Assembly (NCBI GenBank): GCA_018970085.1
Contig: JAGWXD010000016.1
Span: 1 to 62,107, forward strand
Origin: Cyanobacteria bacterium REEB459
GTDB lineage: Bacteria; Cyanobacteriota; Cyanobacteriia; Phormidesmidales; Phormidesmidaceae
Direction of reading: 5' to 3'
DNA length: 62,107 nucleotides
Every line of letters begins with the position of its first letter. The first letter of the stretch is position 1. This document shows, one piece after another, positions 17,829-27,436 of the stretch. Position numbers and translations under genes: made by a program. The notes below the pieces were generated by a model. That model saw only the letters and a program-made list of their open reading frames with translations. It did no database searches and had not been told where the DNA came from.

Positions 17829-19175
17829 ATGGTGGTTATCTATCTTCCCCCTCGAGGGGACCGGGACTTTGATTTTGGCCCCTTTCGCCTGCAGGCGGAT
17901 GGCCAGCTCCTCAAACAGGGCCAGGCGATTGCCCTCAGCCCCAAGCAACAGGGGCTGCTGCGGGTACTGGTGGAGGCTCAGGGGCAGGTGGTGACTAAGG
18001 ATGAGATTCTGCAACGGGTTTGGCAAAACGAAGAGATTGGCGAGAGTAGTCTGACCCGCTGTATCCACGACCTGCGCCGCTGCCTCAGGGGCGATCGCCC
18101 GGGCCATCGCTATATTGAAACCCTCTACGGCCGCGGCTACCGGCTCAATGCCCCGATAACCGCGATCACCAGCGGCACCAAGGTGCCGGCTAACCCTCGC
18201 CTCTGGCAGGCGGCCCAGACTCAACCTCGGGTTTATGAAGCCTACCTGGAGGCCCGCTATCTGTTTCGGCAACGCAACGCCCAACGTTTGCAACGGGCGA
18301 TCGCCCTCTACCAGCAGGCTCTGGCCTGGGACCCTGGCTATGCTCCGGCCTATGTGGGCTTGGCGGATTGCTATGGCTGCCTGGTGAGTTGGTCAGTCCT
18401 ACCGCTGGAGCGGGGTAAACCGTTGATGGCGGCGGCCCTGGCCCAAGCCGCTGCCTTGGACCCCTCCACCCCAGGCCTGCAGGTGATGCAGGCCGCCATG
18501 CTCAGTGTTATGGACTGGCAGTTTACCCAGGCCGAAGCCCTGTTTCAGACCGCCCTCCAGGATGCCGTCAACGATGGGGAAAGTTTACTATTCTATGCTC
18601 GCCATTTACTGGGCTCTGGTCAGGCCAGGAAGGCAGTTCAGGTGATGAAGAGAGTGGTTGATCTCGATCCCCTATCTCCCCTAACCCATGGTTTCCATAG
18701 CTTCGCCCTGCACTTTGCTGGTCAAGGGGCGGCCAGTGTAGCGGCGGCCCATCGATCCCTGGACCTGGATGTAGATAGTGTTGCCTGCCTGGCATCCCTT
18801 TGCCTGGTGGCAGCGACCCAGGGCGACATCGAGACAGCCCTGGCCGCCGGAGGACGAGCGGTGGAGTTAGCCCCCGGTCTGCCCCTGGCGACCGCTATCT
18901 ATGCCTATGCCCAGGCCCGGGCTGGTCACCGCCAGCAGGTGGCGCCGATCATGGCTCGGGCCCTGGCCCCAGAGCCCCTATCTTGTCGTAGTTTTGTCGC
19001 CCCCGTAGCGGCCGCCCTGGGGGATGGGGCGACCACCGCCGCAATTTTGGCTCAGAGTTGGGGCGATCGTTGCCTCTGGCTACCGGTGATCTGTCAGGAC
19101 CCCCGGTTAGCCCCGGTAGTCGACCATCCCGCTGTCAGCCAGTGGTTAGCAAAAGTCCATCATCTCCAGCTCTAG
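17829..19175 (+). CDS. winged-helix transcription factor with TPR domain (HilA/CadC-like layout)
   Basis: The N-terminal 100 residues form an OmpR/PhoB-type winged helix: FDFGPFRLQADGQLL, ALSPKQQGLLRVLVEAQGQ, LTRCIHDLRRCLRG, and RYIETLYGRGYRL for the wing. The rest (about 125-449) is helical repeats of TPR type, e.g. ALAWDPGYAPAYVGLADCYG and VVDLDPLSPLTHGFHSFAL. This is the HilA-like layout, with no membrane segment as CadC would have and no receiver domain. ATG 17829 is preferred over TTG 17772 since the conserved domain begins soon after. It is divergent from the AraC-like hybrid and converges with the endolysin-like gene (7-bp gap). Targets are unknown. Confidence 0.82.
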   Translation: MVVIYLPPRGDRDFDFGPFRLQADGQLLKQGQAIALSPKQQGLLRVLVEAQGQVVTKDEILQRVWQNEEIGESSLTRCIHDLRRCLRGDRPGHRYIETLYGRGYRLNAPITAITSGTKVPANPRLWQAAQTQPRVYEAYLEARYLFRQRNAQRLQRAIALYQQALAWDPGYAPAYVGLADCYGCLVSWSVLPLERGKPLMAAALAQAAALDPSTPGLQVMQAAMLSVMDWQFTQAEALFQTALQDAVNDGESLLFYARHLLGSGQARKAVQVMKRVVDLDPLSPLTHGFHSFALHFAGQGAASVAAAHRSLDLDVDSVACLASLCLVAATQGDIETALAAGGRAVELAPGLPLATAIYAYAQARAGHRQQVAPIMARALAPEPLSCRSFVAPVAAALGDGATTAAILAQSWGDRCLWLPVICQDPRLAPVVDHPAVSQWLAKVHHLQL

Positions 19176-19182
19176 CCACGGG

Positions 19183-19941
19183 CTATCCCCGTCCGGCGGG
19201 TAGGGATCTAGAGGAAAGATTTTTTAATTCTTCCTGCAAGAGCGTGTCATAAAGGCGGGGTAAATGGGCGGTAATCCGGTTAGATTCAGTACCATAGCCC
19301 AGGCTGGTCCAGGTGCTCGACAGGCGGCGTAGTACCTGTTCTAGTTGTCCTTGACGCAGGGCCATGGAAATATCTAAATTCCAGGCAGAGGCATCCTTGA
19401 GCCACTGATACATGACCCAATCCTGAGACTCGGCATCAAAGCTATAGTCTTGCCACAGTTGATACCAGGCATGGGGATGGGGATGGTACTGGCCTGCCTT
19501 TTCTTTCCAGGTTTGGGCCAAAAACTGATATCGCCCGGCAGCCGTGGTGCATTGGCCGGTGTGGGGACCGGTTTCAATCTCGACACAAATATTGGGGTGT
19601 TGCCGCAAGGATTGAAAGGACTGCCCCCCGTACAGCAGTTGATAGGGCTGGGGGCCGTTAGCTTCAGCGGCAGAAATGGTGCGCATCAAGGCCCGCAGGT
19701 AGGGGTCGCCTCCCTTCATGACCAGGGGCTGGGGATGGCCGATCCAGAGGCTATGCTGTAACTTATGCCAAAGGGGGGCAGGGAGGGAGCGGGGTAACCA
19801 AACCGTCAACAGTAGGCCGAAACCACCCATAACTACTAACAGCAGCCCTTGCCTGGGGCGGTAGCGGCGGCGCCGCCGACTGTCAACTGGACGATCACTA
19901 GGGGAGGAACTAAGGCTCACGGTAGCGAAGAAGGCGGGCAT
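19183..19941 (-). CDS. membrane-anchored lambda-endolysin-like glycan lyase
   Basis: Residues about 85-245 match the phage lambda R endolysin (COG4678) pattern: RTISAAEANGPQPYQLLYGG with a Glu at the catalytic position, HPN, the TTAAGRYQFLAQTW motif, SQDWVMYQWL and STWTSLGYG. Lambda R is a lytic transglycosylase that cuts peptidoglycan glycan strands. Unlike the phage enzyme, this product has an N-terminal polar segment and one transmembrane helix (LLLVVMGGFGLLLTVWL, about residues 34-50), so it is probably tethered with the catalytic domain in the periplasm. No holin or phage gene is near, suggesting a domesticated cell-wall enzyme. Confidence 0.78.
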   Translation of the reverse strand: MPAFFATVSLSSSPSDRPVDSRRRRRYRPRQGLLLVVMGGFGLLLTVWLPRSLPAPLWHKLQHSLWIGHPQPLVMKGGDPYLRALMRTISAAEANGPQPYQLLYGGQSFQSLRQHPNICVEIETGPHTGQCTTAAGRYQFLAQTWKEKAGQYHPHPHAWYQLWQDYSFDAESQDWVMYQWLKDASAWNLDISMALRQGQLEQVLRRLSSTWTSLGYGTESNRITAHLPRLYDTLLQEELKNLSSRSLPAGRG

Positions 19942-20350
19942 TGTTGAGTCAATAGTAACCCATATCTCTGCATCGCTTTTTACGAATTCTTACCCTATCC
20001 CTTGCCCCGGGGAGCCTGCCCCCGCTTCCGGTGGAGAACAGCCCTGCCCTTGAGCCCAGGGCCCAACCCTGGCACAGGGTAAAGCTGTATCGGATTTAAC
20101 AGTTCTTCCTTTCGTTATATTTTGCAACTATCTGCCCGGAGGATACTGATTATTTTCTTAAGAGATGGCAATCTCCCCCGTCGCTGCCTAGAAAATGCCT
20201 CTATTGGGCAGTAGTCGGCTGGGCCCGGGGGATGATTAGCCCTCAGGACTGGTCTGAGATTGGGGATGGTCCATCCTAAATTCTTGCCCTGTTTGTTGCT
20301 CTGTTTGTCGATTTTGTCAGGTTTTACCGTTGTTGTTGACCATTGAGCCC
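19942..20350. other. divergent intergenic region upstream of gltB
   Basis: About 400 bp separates the endolysin-like gene (minus) from gltB (plus). Two mutually exclusive short hairpins are visible: CCAGGG/CCCTGG (about 20055-20072) and ACCCTG/CAGGGT (20066-20080). I looked for an NtcA box (GTA-N8-TAC) and for the glnA-type glutamine riboswitch core and found neither. No small gene is supported. Confidence 0.4.
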
Positions 20351-23300
20351 ATGCCCCTAACCCATCCGCCCCAAGCCCAAGGTCTTTACCATCCCCAGTT
20401 TGAGCATGATGCCTGCGGGGTGGGATTTGTTGTCCATATGAAGGGTGCCCAGTCCCACACCATTGTGGAGCAGGGGTTGACGATCCTGGTGAATCTCTCC
20501 CATCGGGGGGCGGTGGGGGCGGAGGCCAACACCGGGGACGGGGCGGGGATTTTGCTGCAGCTTCCCCATCGCTTTATGGTCAAGGTGGCGACGGCGATCG
20601 GCATTGATCTACCCGCTGTGGGCCATTATGGCGTTGGGGTGTGCTTTGCTTCCCCCGATCCGGAGGCCCGACAAAGGGGTCGGCAGATTTTTGAGCAGAT
20701 TGTGGCCGAGGAGGGTCAGCGGGTCCTGGGCTGGCGGGATGTGCCCACGGACAACAGATCCCTGGGGGCTACGGCTCGAGCCAGTGAGCCCTTTATGGAG
20801 CAGGTGTTTATTCAGCGGGGAGATGGGCTGAAGGATGAGCTGGACTTTGAACGCAAGCTCTACGTGATTCGTAAGCGATCGCACTCTGCGATTCGCCCCG
20901 CCGGTATTGATCCCTACTGGTATACCACCAGCCTTTCCTGCCGCACCCTTGTCTATAAGGGTATGCTCACCCCGGAGCAGGTGGGGCTGTACTTCCCCGA
21001 CTTGGCCGATCCAGATATGGAGAGCGCCCTGGCCCTGGTGCACTCCCGCTTTAGCACCAACACCTTCCCTAGTTGGGAACGGTCCCATCCCTACCGCTAT
21101 ATTGCCCACAACGGCGAAATCAATACCCTGCGGGGCAACATCAACTGGATGTATGCCCGCCAGTCCATGTTTGAGTCTGCCCTGTTTGGCGATGGTCTGC
21201 AACGCACCCAACCGGTCATTAATAAGGATGGTAGTGACTCCAGTATTTTTGACAATACCCTGGAGCTGATGGTGCTGGCGGGGCGATCGCTGCCCCACGC
21301 CATGATGATGATGGTGCCCGAGCCCTGGTCGGCCCACGAGTCCATGAGTCCGGAGAAAAAGGCCTTTTACCAGTACCACGCCTGCTTGATGGAACCCTGG
21401 GATGGCCCCGCCTCCATTGCCTTCACCGATGGCCGCATGATGGGGGCGGTACTGGATCGTAACGGGCTGCGCCCCTCCCGCTACACCATTACTAAGGACG
21501 ACCTGGTGATTATGGCTTCGGAGGCCGGTGTCCTCCCCATCGCCCCCGAGCGAGTAGCCTACAAGGGTCGCCTCGAGCCTGGCCGGATGTTTCTGGTGAA
21601 CATGGAGGAGGGCCGCATTGTGGCCGATGCCGAAATCAAACAGCAGATTGCCAGTGCCCATCCCTACCAGCAGTGGTTAGATCGCCACCTGGTGCAACTG
21701 GCGGATCTGCCCGGCCACCAACCCCCTACGGCTGCCGCCCCCCTGTCCCACCCCCTGTCTATTCTGCAAACCGCCTTTGGGTATAACTTTGAGGAACTGC
21801 GCCTGCTGATCAAACCGATGGCGGAAAGCGGTGTGGAGGCGGTGGGGGCGATGGGTACGGATACCCCCCTGCCGGTGTTGTCGAATCGGCCCCGCTTACT
21901 CTACGACTACTTCCACCAGTTATTTGCCCAGGTCACCAACCCTCCCATTGACTCCATTCGGGAGGCGATTATCACCTCAGCGGAGACCACCATCGGCCGG
22001 GAGGGCAACCTCCTGAATCCCCAGCCCGAGAGTTGCCGTTTGATCAACCTAAAGACCCCCATCATTACCAACGAAGAGTTGGCCAAATTGCAGGGGGCGG
22101 GTGACCAGGGATTTACCTCCGTTACCCTACCAATTCTGTTTGCAGCTAAGGCTGGGGAGGCGGCCCTCGAACAGGCCCTAGACGAGATCTGTAGGGCGGC
22201 GGATGCGGCCATTGCCCAGGGTGCCAGTCTGATTATTCTCAGCGATCGGGGTATTGATCCCGAACAGGCCGCCATTCCCGCTTTGCTGGCGGTGGCGGGG
22301 CTGCATCACCACCTGATTCGCAATGGTAGCCGTACCCGGGTGGGGATTGTGCTGGAGTCGGGAGAACCTCGGGAGGTGCACCACTTTGCCCTGCTGATCG
22401 GCTATGGCTGTGGTGCCATCAACCCCTACCTGGTGTTCGACACCATCGATGGCATGATGGCGGACCAGATTCTGCCCCCCATGGACCGGCACAAGGCCCA
22501 GCAAAACCTGATCAAGGCGGTGACCAAGGGGGTGATTAAAATCGCCTCTAAGATTGGGATTTCTACTATCCAGAGTTACCGAGGTGCCCAAATCTTTGAG
22601 GCCCTGGGGCTAAACCAGGCGGTGGTAGACCGTTACTTCACCTGGACGGCCTCTCGTCTCCAGGGTATTGGCCTGGAGGTGATCGCCCAGGAGGCCCTGA
22701 AGCGGCACCATCACGCCTTTCCCGATCGCCCCCACGATAGCCTCAGTCTGGATGTGGGGGGCGATTACCAGTGGCGACGGGATGGCGAAGCCCACCTGCT
22801 TAGTCCCGAGGTGATCCACACCCTGCAGCAGGCGGTACGCACCGGCGACTATGCCCTCTACAAACGCTATGCCGCTTTGGTCAACCAGCAGGACCAGCAA
22901 CTCTTCCGCCTGCGGGACCTGCTGGAGTTCAAGTCCCGATCCCCCATTCCCCTGGAGGAGGTGGAGCCGGTGGAGGCCATCACCCGTCGCTTTAAGACCG
23001 GAGCGATGAGCTACGGATCCATTTCTAAGGAGGCCCACGAGGCTCTGGCCATCGCCATGAACCGCATCGGTGGTAAGTCCAACACCGGCGAGGGCGGGGA
23101 GGACCCGGAACGCTACACCTGGACCAACGATCGGAGTGACTCGAAAAACAGCGCCATCAAACAGGTGGCCTCGGGTCGGTTTGGGGTGACCAGCCTCTAC
23201 CTGTCCCAGGCCAGGGAGTTGCAGATCAAAATGGCCCAGGGGGCCAAGCCGGGTGAGGGGGGCCAGTTGCCGGGCCGCAAGGTCTATCCCTGGATTGCCA

Positions 23301-24946
23301 AGGTGCGCCACTCCACCCCTGGGGTGGGTCTGATCTCCCCACCACCCCACCACGATATTTACTCCATTGAAGACCTGGCGGAGTTAATCCACGACCTCAA
23401 AAATGCTAATCGCCAGGCCCGTATCAACGTCAAGCTGGTGTCGGAGGTGGGGGTGGGTACCATCGCCGCCGGGGTGGCCAAGGCCCATGCCGATGTCATC
23501 CTGATCGCGGGCTTTGACGGCGGTACGGGGGCTTCTCCCCAGACCTCCATTAAGCATGCCGGTCTGCCCTGGGAACTGGGTCTGGCGGAAACCCACCAAA
23601 CCCTGGTGCTCAACAACCTGCGCAGCCGGGTGGTGGTGGAGGCGGACGGCCAGATGAAAACCGGTCGGGATGTGGTGATTGGCGCTCTGTTGGGGGCGGA
23701 GGAGTTTGGCTTTTCCACCGCTCCCCTGGTTTCCCTGGGCTGCATTATGATGCGGGTCTGCCACCTGAATACCTGTCCGGTAGGGGTAGCCACCCAGGAT
23801 CCGGAGCTGCGTAAGCACTTCATGGGGGACCCGGACCATGTGGTCAACTTCATGCGCTTCATTGCCCAGGATATGCGGGAAATTATGGCGGAACTGGGCT
23901 TCCGTAGCGTCAATGACATGGTGGGGCGTACCGATGTGCTGGAGCCGAAGCGGGCGATCGCCCACTGGAAAGCCCAGGGACTGGACCTCACCCCCATCCT
24001 GCACCAGCCGGAGGTGGGCCCGGAGGTGGGCCGCTACTGCCAGCAGGCCCAGGACCACGGTCTAGAGAAATCTCTGGATATGACGGTGTTGCTGGACCTG
24101 TGCGCACCGGCGATCGCCCGGGGCGAAAAGGTAACCGCTACCCTACCTATCCAGAACACCCATCGGGTGGTGGGCACCATCCTCGGTAACGAAATCACCA
24201 AGCGGCACTGGGAGGGACTCCCGGAGGACACCATCCACCTGCACTTCCAGGGCAGTGCCGGCCAGAGCTTCGGGGCCTTTGTACCCCGGGGCGTCACCCT
24301 GGAGTTGGAGGGGGAAGCCAATGACTACCTGGGTAAGGGTCTCAGTGGCGGCAAGCTGATTGTCTATCCGCCCCGCCAGTCCACCTTTATACCGGCGGAA
24401 AATATCATCACCGGCAATGTCGCCTTCTACGGTGCCACCAGCGGCGAAGCCTTCATTCGCGGCCAGGCTGGGGAACGGTTCTGTGTCCGCAACTCCGGCG
24501 TCACCGCCGTGGTGGAGGGGGTCGGAGACCACGGCTGCGAGTATATGACCGGCGGTAGGACCGTAGTGCTGGGCCGCACCGGCCGTAACTTTGCGGCGGG
24601 TATGAGTGGCGGTATCGCCTATGTGCTGGATGAAGTCGGGGATTTCCCCAGCCGTTGTAACCGGGAAATGGTGGATTTGGAAACCCTCACCGATCCGGAG
24701 GAGGTCCGCGATCTGCGGGATTTAATCCAACGCCACATCGACTACACCAGCAGTGCCCTGGGTCAGCGCATCCTCGATCACTGGGAGGGAATGGTGCCTC
24801 AGTTTATTAAGGTTATGCCCCGTGACTACAAGCGGGTGTTGCAGCATATCCAAACCGCCCTGGCGGAAGGTCTGACTGGCGACGAGGCCCTGACCGCCGC
24901 CTTTGAAGAAAACGCCCGCGACGTCGCCCGCATTGGCGGGGGCTAG
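20351..24946 (+). CDS. gltB: glutamate synthase large subunit
   Basis: GltB makes two glutamates from glutamine and 2-oxoglutarate. The product is full length (about 1531 residues from ATG 20351; TTG 20330 adds seven). The N-terminal nucleophile is Cys22 in [11 protein letters not shown], so a short propeptide is removed. The glutaminase domain, the central linker, the FMN barrel ([33 protein letters not shown]), the 3Fe-4S cysteines in [15 protein letters not shown] and the C-terminal GxGxG beta-helix ([21 protein letters not shown]) are all seen. Adjacency to gltD indicates the NAD(P)H type rather than the ferredoxin enzyme. Confidence 0.97.
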   Translation: MPLTHPPQAQGLYHPQFEHDACGVGFVVHMKGAQSHTIVEQGLTILVNLSHRGAVGAEANTGDGAGILLQLPHRFMVKVATAIGIDLPAVGHYGVGVCFASPDPEARQRGRQIFEQIVAEEGQRVLGWRDVPTDNRSLGATARASEPFMEQVFIQRGDGLKDELDFERKLYVIRKRSHSAIRPAGIDPYWYTTSLSCRTLVYKGMLTPEQVGLYFPDLADPDMESALALVHSRFSTNTFPSWERSHPYRYIAHNGEINTLRGNINWMYARQSMFESALFGDGLQRTQPVINKDGSDSSIFDNTLELMVLAGRSLPHAMMMMVPEPWSAHESMSPEKKAFYQYHACLMEPWDGPASIAFTDGRMMGAVLDRNGLRPSRYTITKDDLVIMASEAGVLPIAPERVAYKGRLEPGRMFLVNMEEGRIVADAEIKQQIASAHPYQQWLDRHLVQLADLPGHQPPTAAAPLSHPLSILQTAFGYNFEELRLLIKPMAESGVEAVGAMGTDTPLPVLSNRPRLLYDYFHQLFAQVTNPPIDSIREAIITSAETTIGREGNLLNPQPESCRLINLKTPIITNEELAKLQGAGDQGFTSVTLPILFAAKAGEAALEQALDEICRAADAAIAQGASLIILSDRGIDPEQAAIPALLAVAGLHHHLIRNGSRTRVGIVLESGEPREVHHFALLIGYGCGAINPYLVFDTIDGMMADQILPPMDRHKAQQNLIKAVTKGVIKIASKIGISTIQSYRGAQIFEALGLNQAVVDRYFTWTASRLQGIGLEVIAQEALKRHHHAFPDRPHDSLSLDVGGDYQWRRDGEAHLLSPEVIHTLQQAVRTGDYALYKRYAALVNQQDQQLFRLRDLLEFKSRSPIPLEEVEPVEAITRRFKTGAMSYGSISKEAHEALAIAMNRIGGKSNTGEGGEDPERYTWTNDRSDSKNSAIKQVASGRFGVTSLYLSQARELQIKMAQGAKPGEGGQLPGRKVYPWIAKVRHSTPGVGLISPPPHHDIYSIEDLAELIHDLKNANRQARINVKLVSEVGVGTIAAGVAKAHADVILIAGFDGGTGASPQTSIKHAGLPWELGLAETHQTLVLNNLRSRVVVEADGQMKTGRDVVIGALLGAEEFGFSTAPLVSLGCIMMRVCHLNTCPVGVATQDPELRKHFMGDPDHVVNFMRFIAQDMREIMAELGFRSVNDMVGRTDVLEPKRAIAHWKAQGLDLTPILHQPEVGPEVGRYCQQAQDHGLEKSLDMTVLLDLCAPAIARGEKVTATLPIQNTHRVVGTILGNEITKRHWEGLPEDTIHLHFQGSAGQSFGAFVPRGVTLELEGEANDYLGKGLSGGKLIVYPPRQSTFIPAENIITGNVAFYGATSGEAFIRGQAGERFCVRNSGVTAVVEGVGDHGCEYMTGGRTVVLGRTGRNFAAGMSGGIAYVLDEVGDFPSRCNREMVDLETLTDPEEVRDLRDLIQRHIDYTSSALGQRILDHWEGMVPQFIKVMPRDYKRVLQHIQTALAEGLTGDEALTAAFEENARDVARIGGG

Positions 24947-24995
24947 AAACCAGCAGGGAGTATTGGGCAACGTAAATCTATCCAGGACAACCACC

Positions 24996-26480
24996 ATGGG
25001 AAAACCAACCGGCTTTATGGAATACCTACGGGAGGTGGCAGAGGAAGTCGCCCCCAGCGATCGCATCCGCAACTGGGATGAATTTCACCTGGCCATGGCG
25101 GAGGACAATCTCCGTACCCAGGCGGCCCGCTGTATGGACTGCGGCACCCCCTTTTGCCACACCGGCCTTACCCTCAGCGGTATGGCCAGTGGCTGTCCTA
25201 TCAATAATTTGATTCCAGAGTGGAACGACTTGGTCTATCGGGGGCTGTGGCAGGAGGCCCTGGAGCGGCTGCACAAAACCAACAACTTCCCGGAGTTCAC
25301 CGGTCGGGTCTGCCCCGCCCCCTGTGAGGGGTCCTGCGTGCTGGGCATCACCAACCCGGCGGTGACCATTAAAAATATTGAATACTCCATCGCCGAAAAG
25401 GGCTGGGAATCGGGCTGGATCACCCCCACCCCCCCGGCCCAGCGCACCGGCAAAACGGTGGCGGTGATCGGATCGGGCCCCGCGGGTCTGGCGGCGGCGG
25501 CCCAGCTCAACAGTGCGGGCCACTGGGTGACGGTGTACGAACGGGCCGATCGCCCCGGCGGCCTGCTCATGTACGGTATTCCCAACATGAAGCTGGATAA
25601 GCGCCAGGTGGTGCAGCGTCGTCTGGAGGTGCTGGAGGCAGAGGGGGTGACCTTTGTCTGTAACACCGACATTGGCAAGGATCTATCCGCCGCCACCCTG
25701 CTGCAGGACTTTGATGCGGTGGTGCTCTGCACCGGGGCCACCAAACCCCGCAACCTGACCATCCCCGGCCGGGACCTACAGGGTATCCACTTTGCCATGG
25801 AGTTCCTCACCGCCAACACCCAGGCGGTGCTGGATGGAGCCCCTGGCCCCCAGTATATTTCGGCGGCGGGCAAGGATGTGGTGATCATTGGCGGCGGTGA
25901 TACCGGTACCGATTGCGTTGGCACCTCCCTGCGCCACGGCTGCCACAGTGTCACCCAGTTAGAGATCATGCCCCAACCCCCTGACCACCGCGCCCCCAAT
26001 AATCCCTGGCCCGAATGGCCCAAGGTTTACAAAATGGACTACGGTCAGGAGGAGGCTGCTGCCCGGTTTGGCACCGATCCCCGCACCTACCTGACCACCG
26101 CCACCCACTTTGAAGGGGACGACCAGGGCCGGGTAAAGGCGGTGCATACGGTGCAGATTCAGTGGGGTAAGGATGACCAGGGCCGCTTTACGCCCCAGCC
26201 GATCGCCGGTACCGAAAAGGCCATGCCAGCCCAATTGGTGCTACTGGCCATGGGCTTTTTAGGCCCTGAGCAACCCCTGCTGGAGTCCCTCGGCCTGGAA
26301 CGGGATGGTCGTAGCAACATTAAGGCGGACCCCGGCCAGTTCACCACCTCCATCCCCGGTGTTTTTGCCGCTGGTGATTGTCGGCGCGGCCAAAGCCTGG
26401 TGGTGTGGGCCATCAATGAGGGCCGGGGGGCGGCACGGGAGTGCGATCGCTACCTGATGGGGGCCACCGAGCTACCCTAA
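24996..26480 (+). CDS. gltD: glutamate synthase small subunit
   Basis: GltD takes electrons from NAD(P)H through FAD and passes them via 4Fe-4S clusters to GltB. The N-terminal cysteine clusters are [12 protein letters not shown] with a following GCPINN, and [15 protein letters not shown] and NAD(P)H sites follow: [17 protein letters not shown] and [16 protein letters not shown]; the late [16 protein letters not shown] is the conserved FAD motif. The ATG at 24996 (494 residues, [13 protein letters not shown]) is the expected start; the longer frame overlaps gltB. The gap to gltB is 49 bp. A strong hairpin follows the stop. Confidence 0.97.
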   Translation: MGKPTGFMEYLREVAEEVAPSDRIRNWDEFHLAMAEDNLRTQAARCMDCGTPFCHTGLTLSGMASGCPINNLIPEWNDLVYRGLWQEALERLHKTNNFPEFTGRVCPAPCEGSCVLGITNPAVTIKNIEYSIAEKGWESGWITPTPPAQRTGKTVAVIGSGPAGLAAAAQLNSAGHWVTVYERADRPGGLLMYGIPNMKLDKRQVVQRRLEVLEAEGVTFVCNTDIGKDLSAATLLQDFDAVVLCTGATKPRNLTIPGRDLQGIHFAMEFLTANTQAVLDGAPGPQYISAAGKDVVIIGGGDTGTDCVGTSLRHGCHSVTQLEIMPQPPDHRAPNNPWPEWPKVYKMDYGQEEAAARFGTDPRTYLTTATHFEGDDQGRVKAVHTVQIQWGKDDQGRFTPQPIAGTEKAMPAQLVLLAMGFLGPEQPLLESLGLERDGRSNIKADPGQFTTSIPGVFAAGDCRRGQSLVVWAINEGRGAARECDRYLMGATELP

Positions 26481-26482
26481 CG

Positions 26483-26524
26483 CCAGATCCCCAGCCTGGT
26501 CCCTGGCCTAGGCTGGGGATCTGG
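26483..26524. terminator. bidirectional hairpin after gltD
   Basis: A perfect 15-bp inverted repeat (26483-26497 with 26510-26524) encloses a 12-nt loop. It begins 2 nt after the gltD stop and its right arm encodes the last residues and stop of the convergent acetyltransferase gene. There is no long T-run, so it may act as a transcript-end stabiliser or Rho-independent stop for both genes. Confidence 0.6.
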
Positions 26525-27104
26525 GCTGAATGATTCGGCCCGGAATGCCCACAACCGTTGCCCCTGCCGGTACATCCTGGAGAACCACCGCATTGGCGCC
26601 GATGCGAGCCCCATCACCAATGGTGACGGGGCGAATAATTTTAGCCCCTGCGCCAATATCAACGTGGTCACCAATATTAACACCACTAACAATGGTGACC
26701 TGCTGCAAGATCAGGCAGTTGCGGCCAATGGTAGCATCGGGATGAATCACAATTCCATTGGGGTGAAGTAGCAGCAAACCGCCCCCGATCTGGCAATTCA
26801 GAGGAATGTCGCTGGCGGTGATCACGGTCCAGAAGCGATAGTGCAAAACCGCTAGTTTGGTCATACAATCCGCCAGAGTTCCGGACTTACCCTGCCATTT
26901 TTGATAACGCCGTATGGACTTAATTAATTGTTTGGCAGGATCCCACCATCGGTCTGTTGTTTCCCGACTCCAATCCGGTTCTTTGGCAACTGAGGTGGGC
27001 ATCGCTATGGACTTCGGAGAAGTTTTACGAATTACCGTAGTTGGCACGATTGTAGTATCCGAATAGTTTCTACGAAAAGCGGATAGGTTTGAAGAGTTAG
27101 CCAT
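26508..27104 (-). CDS. hexapeptide-repeat acyltransferase, serine O-acetyltransferase-like
   Basis: The C-terminal 100 residues are a left-handed beta-helix of hexapeptides resembling CysE: GGGLLLLHPNGIVIHPDATI, NCLILQQVTI, then GDHVDIGAGAKIIRPVTIGD and VPAGATVVGIPGRII. The two His in LHPNGIVIH fit the CysE catalytic region. The helical N-terminal domain is short and variable, with about 45 low-complexity polar residues first, so acetyl transfer to a sugar or another acceptor in polysaccharide synthesis is also possible. The gene converges on gltD and shares the terminator hairpin with it. Confidence 0.75.
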   Translation of the reverse strand: MANSSNLSAFRRNYSDTTIVPTTVIRKTSPKSIAMPTSVAKEPDWSRETTDRWWDPAKQLIKSIRRYQKWQGKSGTLADCMTKLAVLHYRFWTVITASDIPLNCQIGGGLLLLHPNGIVIHPDATIGRNCLILQQVTIVSGVNIGDHVDIGAGAKIIRPVTIGDGARIGANAVVLQDVPAGATVVGIPGRIIQPRSPA

Positions 27105-27436
27105 AGAAATAATCTAATACAAAATTGTTTTCGGACTTTAATCGAATGCACTTTAATTATTGGATCGAAGTTCTCCCTGGTGGCTACTAATCCAGGCTCT
27201 CTTCTTGAAAAATTTATTTATAGTTCAATTTTATACCTGGCTCCCTTGTTCTGCGATTCAGGTCAACCTGGTGGCCCCTACCCGCTGCTGGCGATAGGCT
27301 CCCATACTTCCCTAGGGGGTCTGAAGGGGTTGCAGGGGGCAGTTTGCTCACCTGTGGCGGTTCGGTATCCCCTCCTTCAGAGAAATGCCTTCACACTCCA
27401 CTATAGAAGTATCTCTCAAGCCGGAGTTAAAACACT
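27105..27436. other. intergenic region upstream of dnaK
   Basis: About 330 bp with no supported gene lies between the divergent acetyltransferase (minus) and dnaK (plus). I searched for the CIRCE operator (TTAGCACTC-N9-GAGTGCTAA) of HrcA-controlled heat-shock genes and did not see it. A TATAG-containing stretch near 27401-27406 may be part of a promoter. Confidence 0.4.

Noticed and set aside
19942-20350. NtcA box or glutamine riboswitch before gltB
   Set aside because: No GTA-N8-TAC match at a sensible place and no riboswitch core recognised.
20609-21661. 350-codon minus-strand open frame inside gltB
   Set aside because: It is antisense to a fully conserved gltB reading frame and its translation (His- and Gly-rich, no domain) is typical of a high-GC shadow frame.
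27105-27436. CIRCE heat-shock operator before dnaK
   Set aside because: The conserved 9-bp arms are not present.
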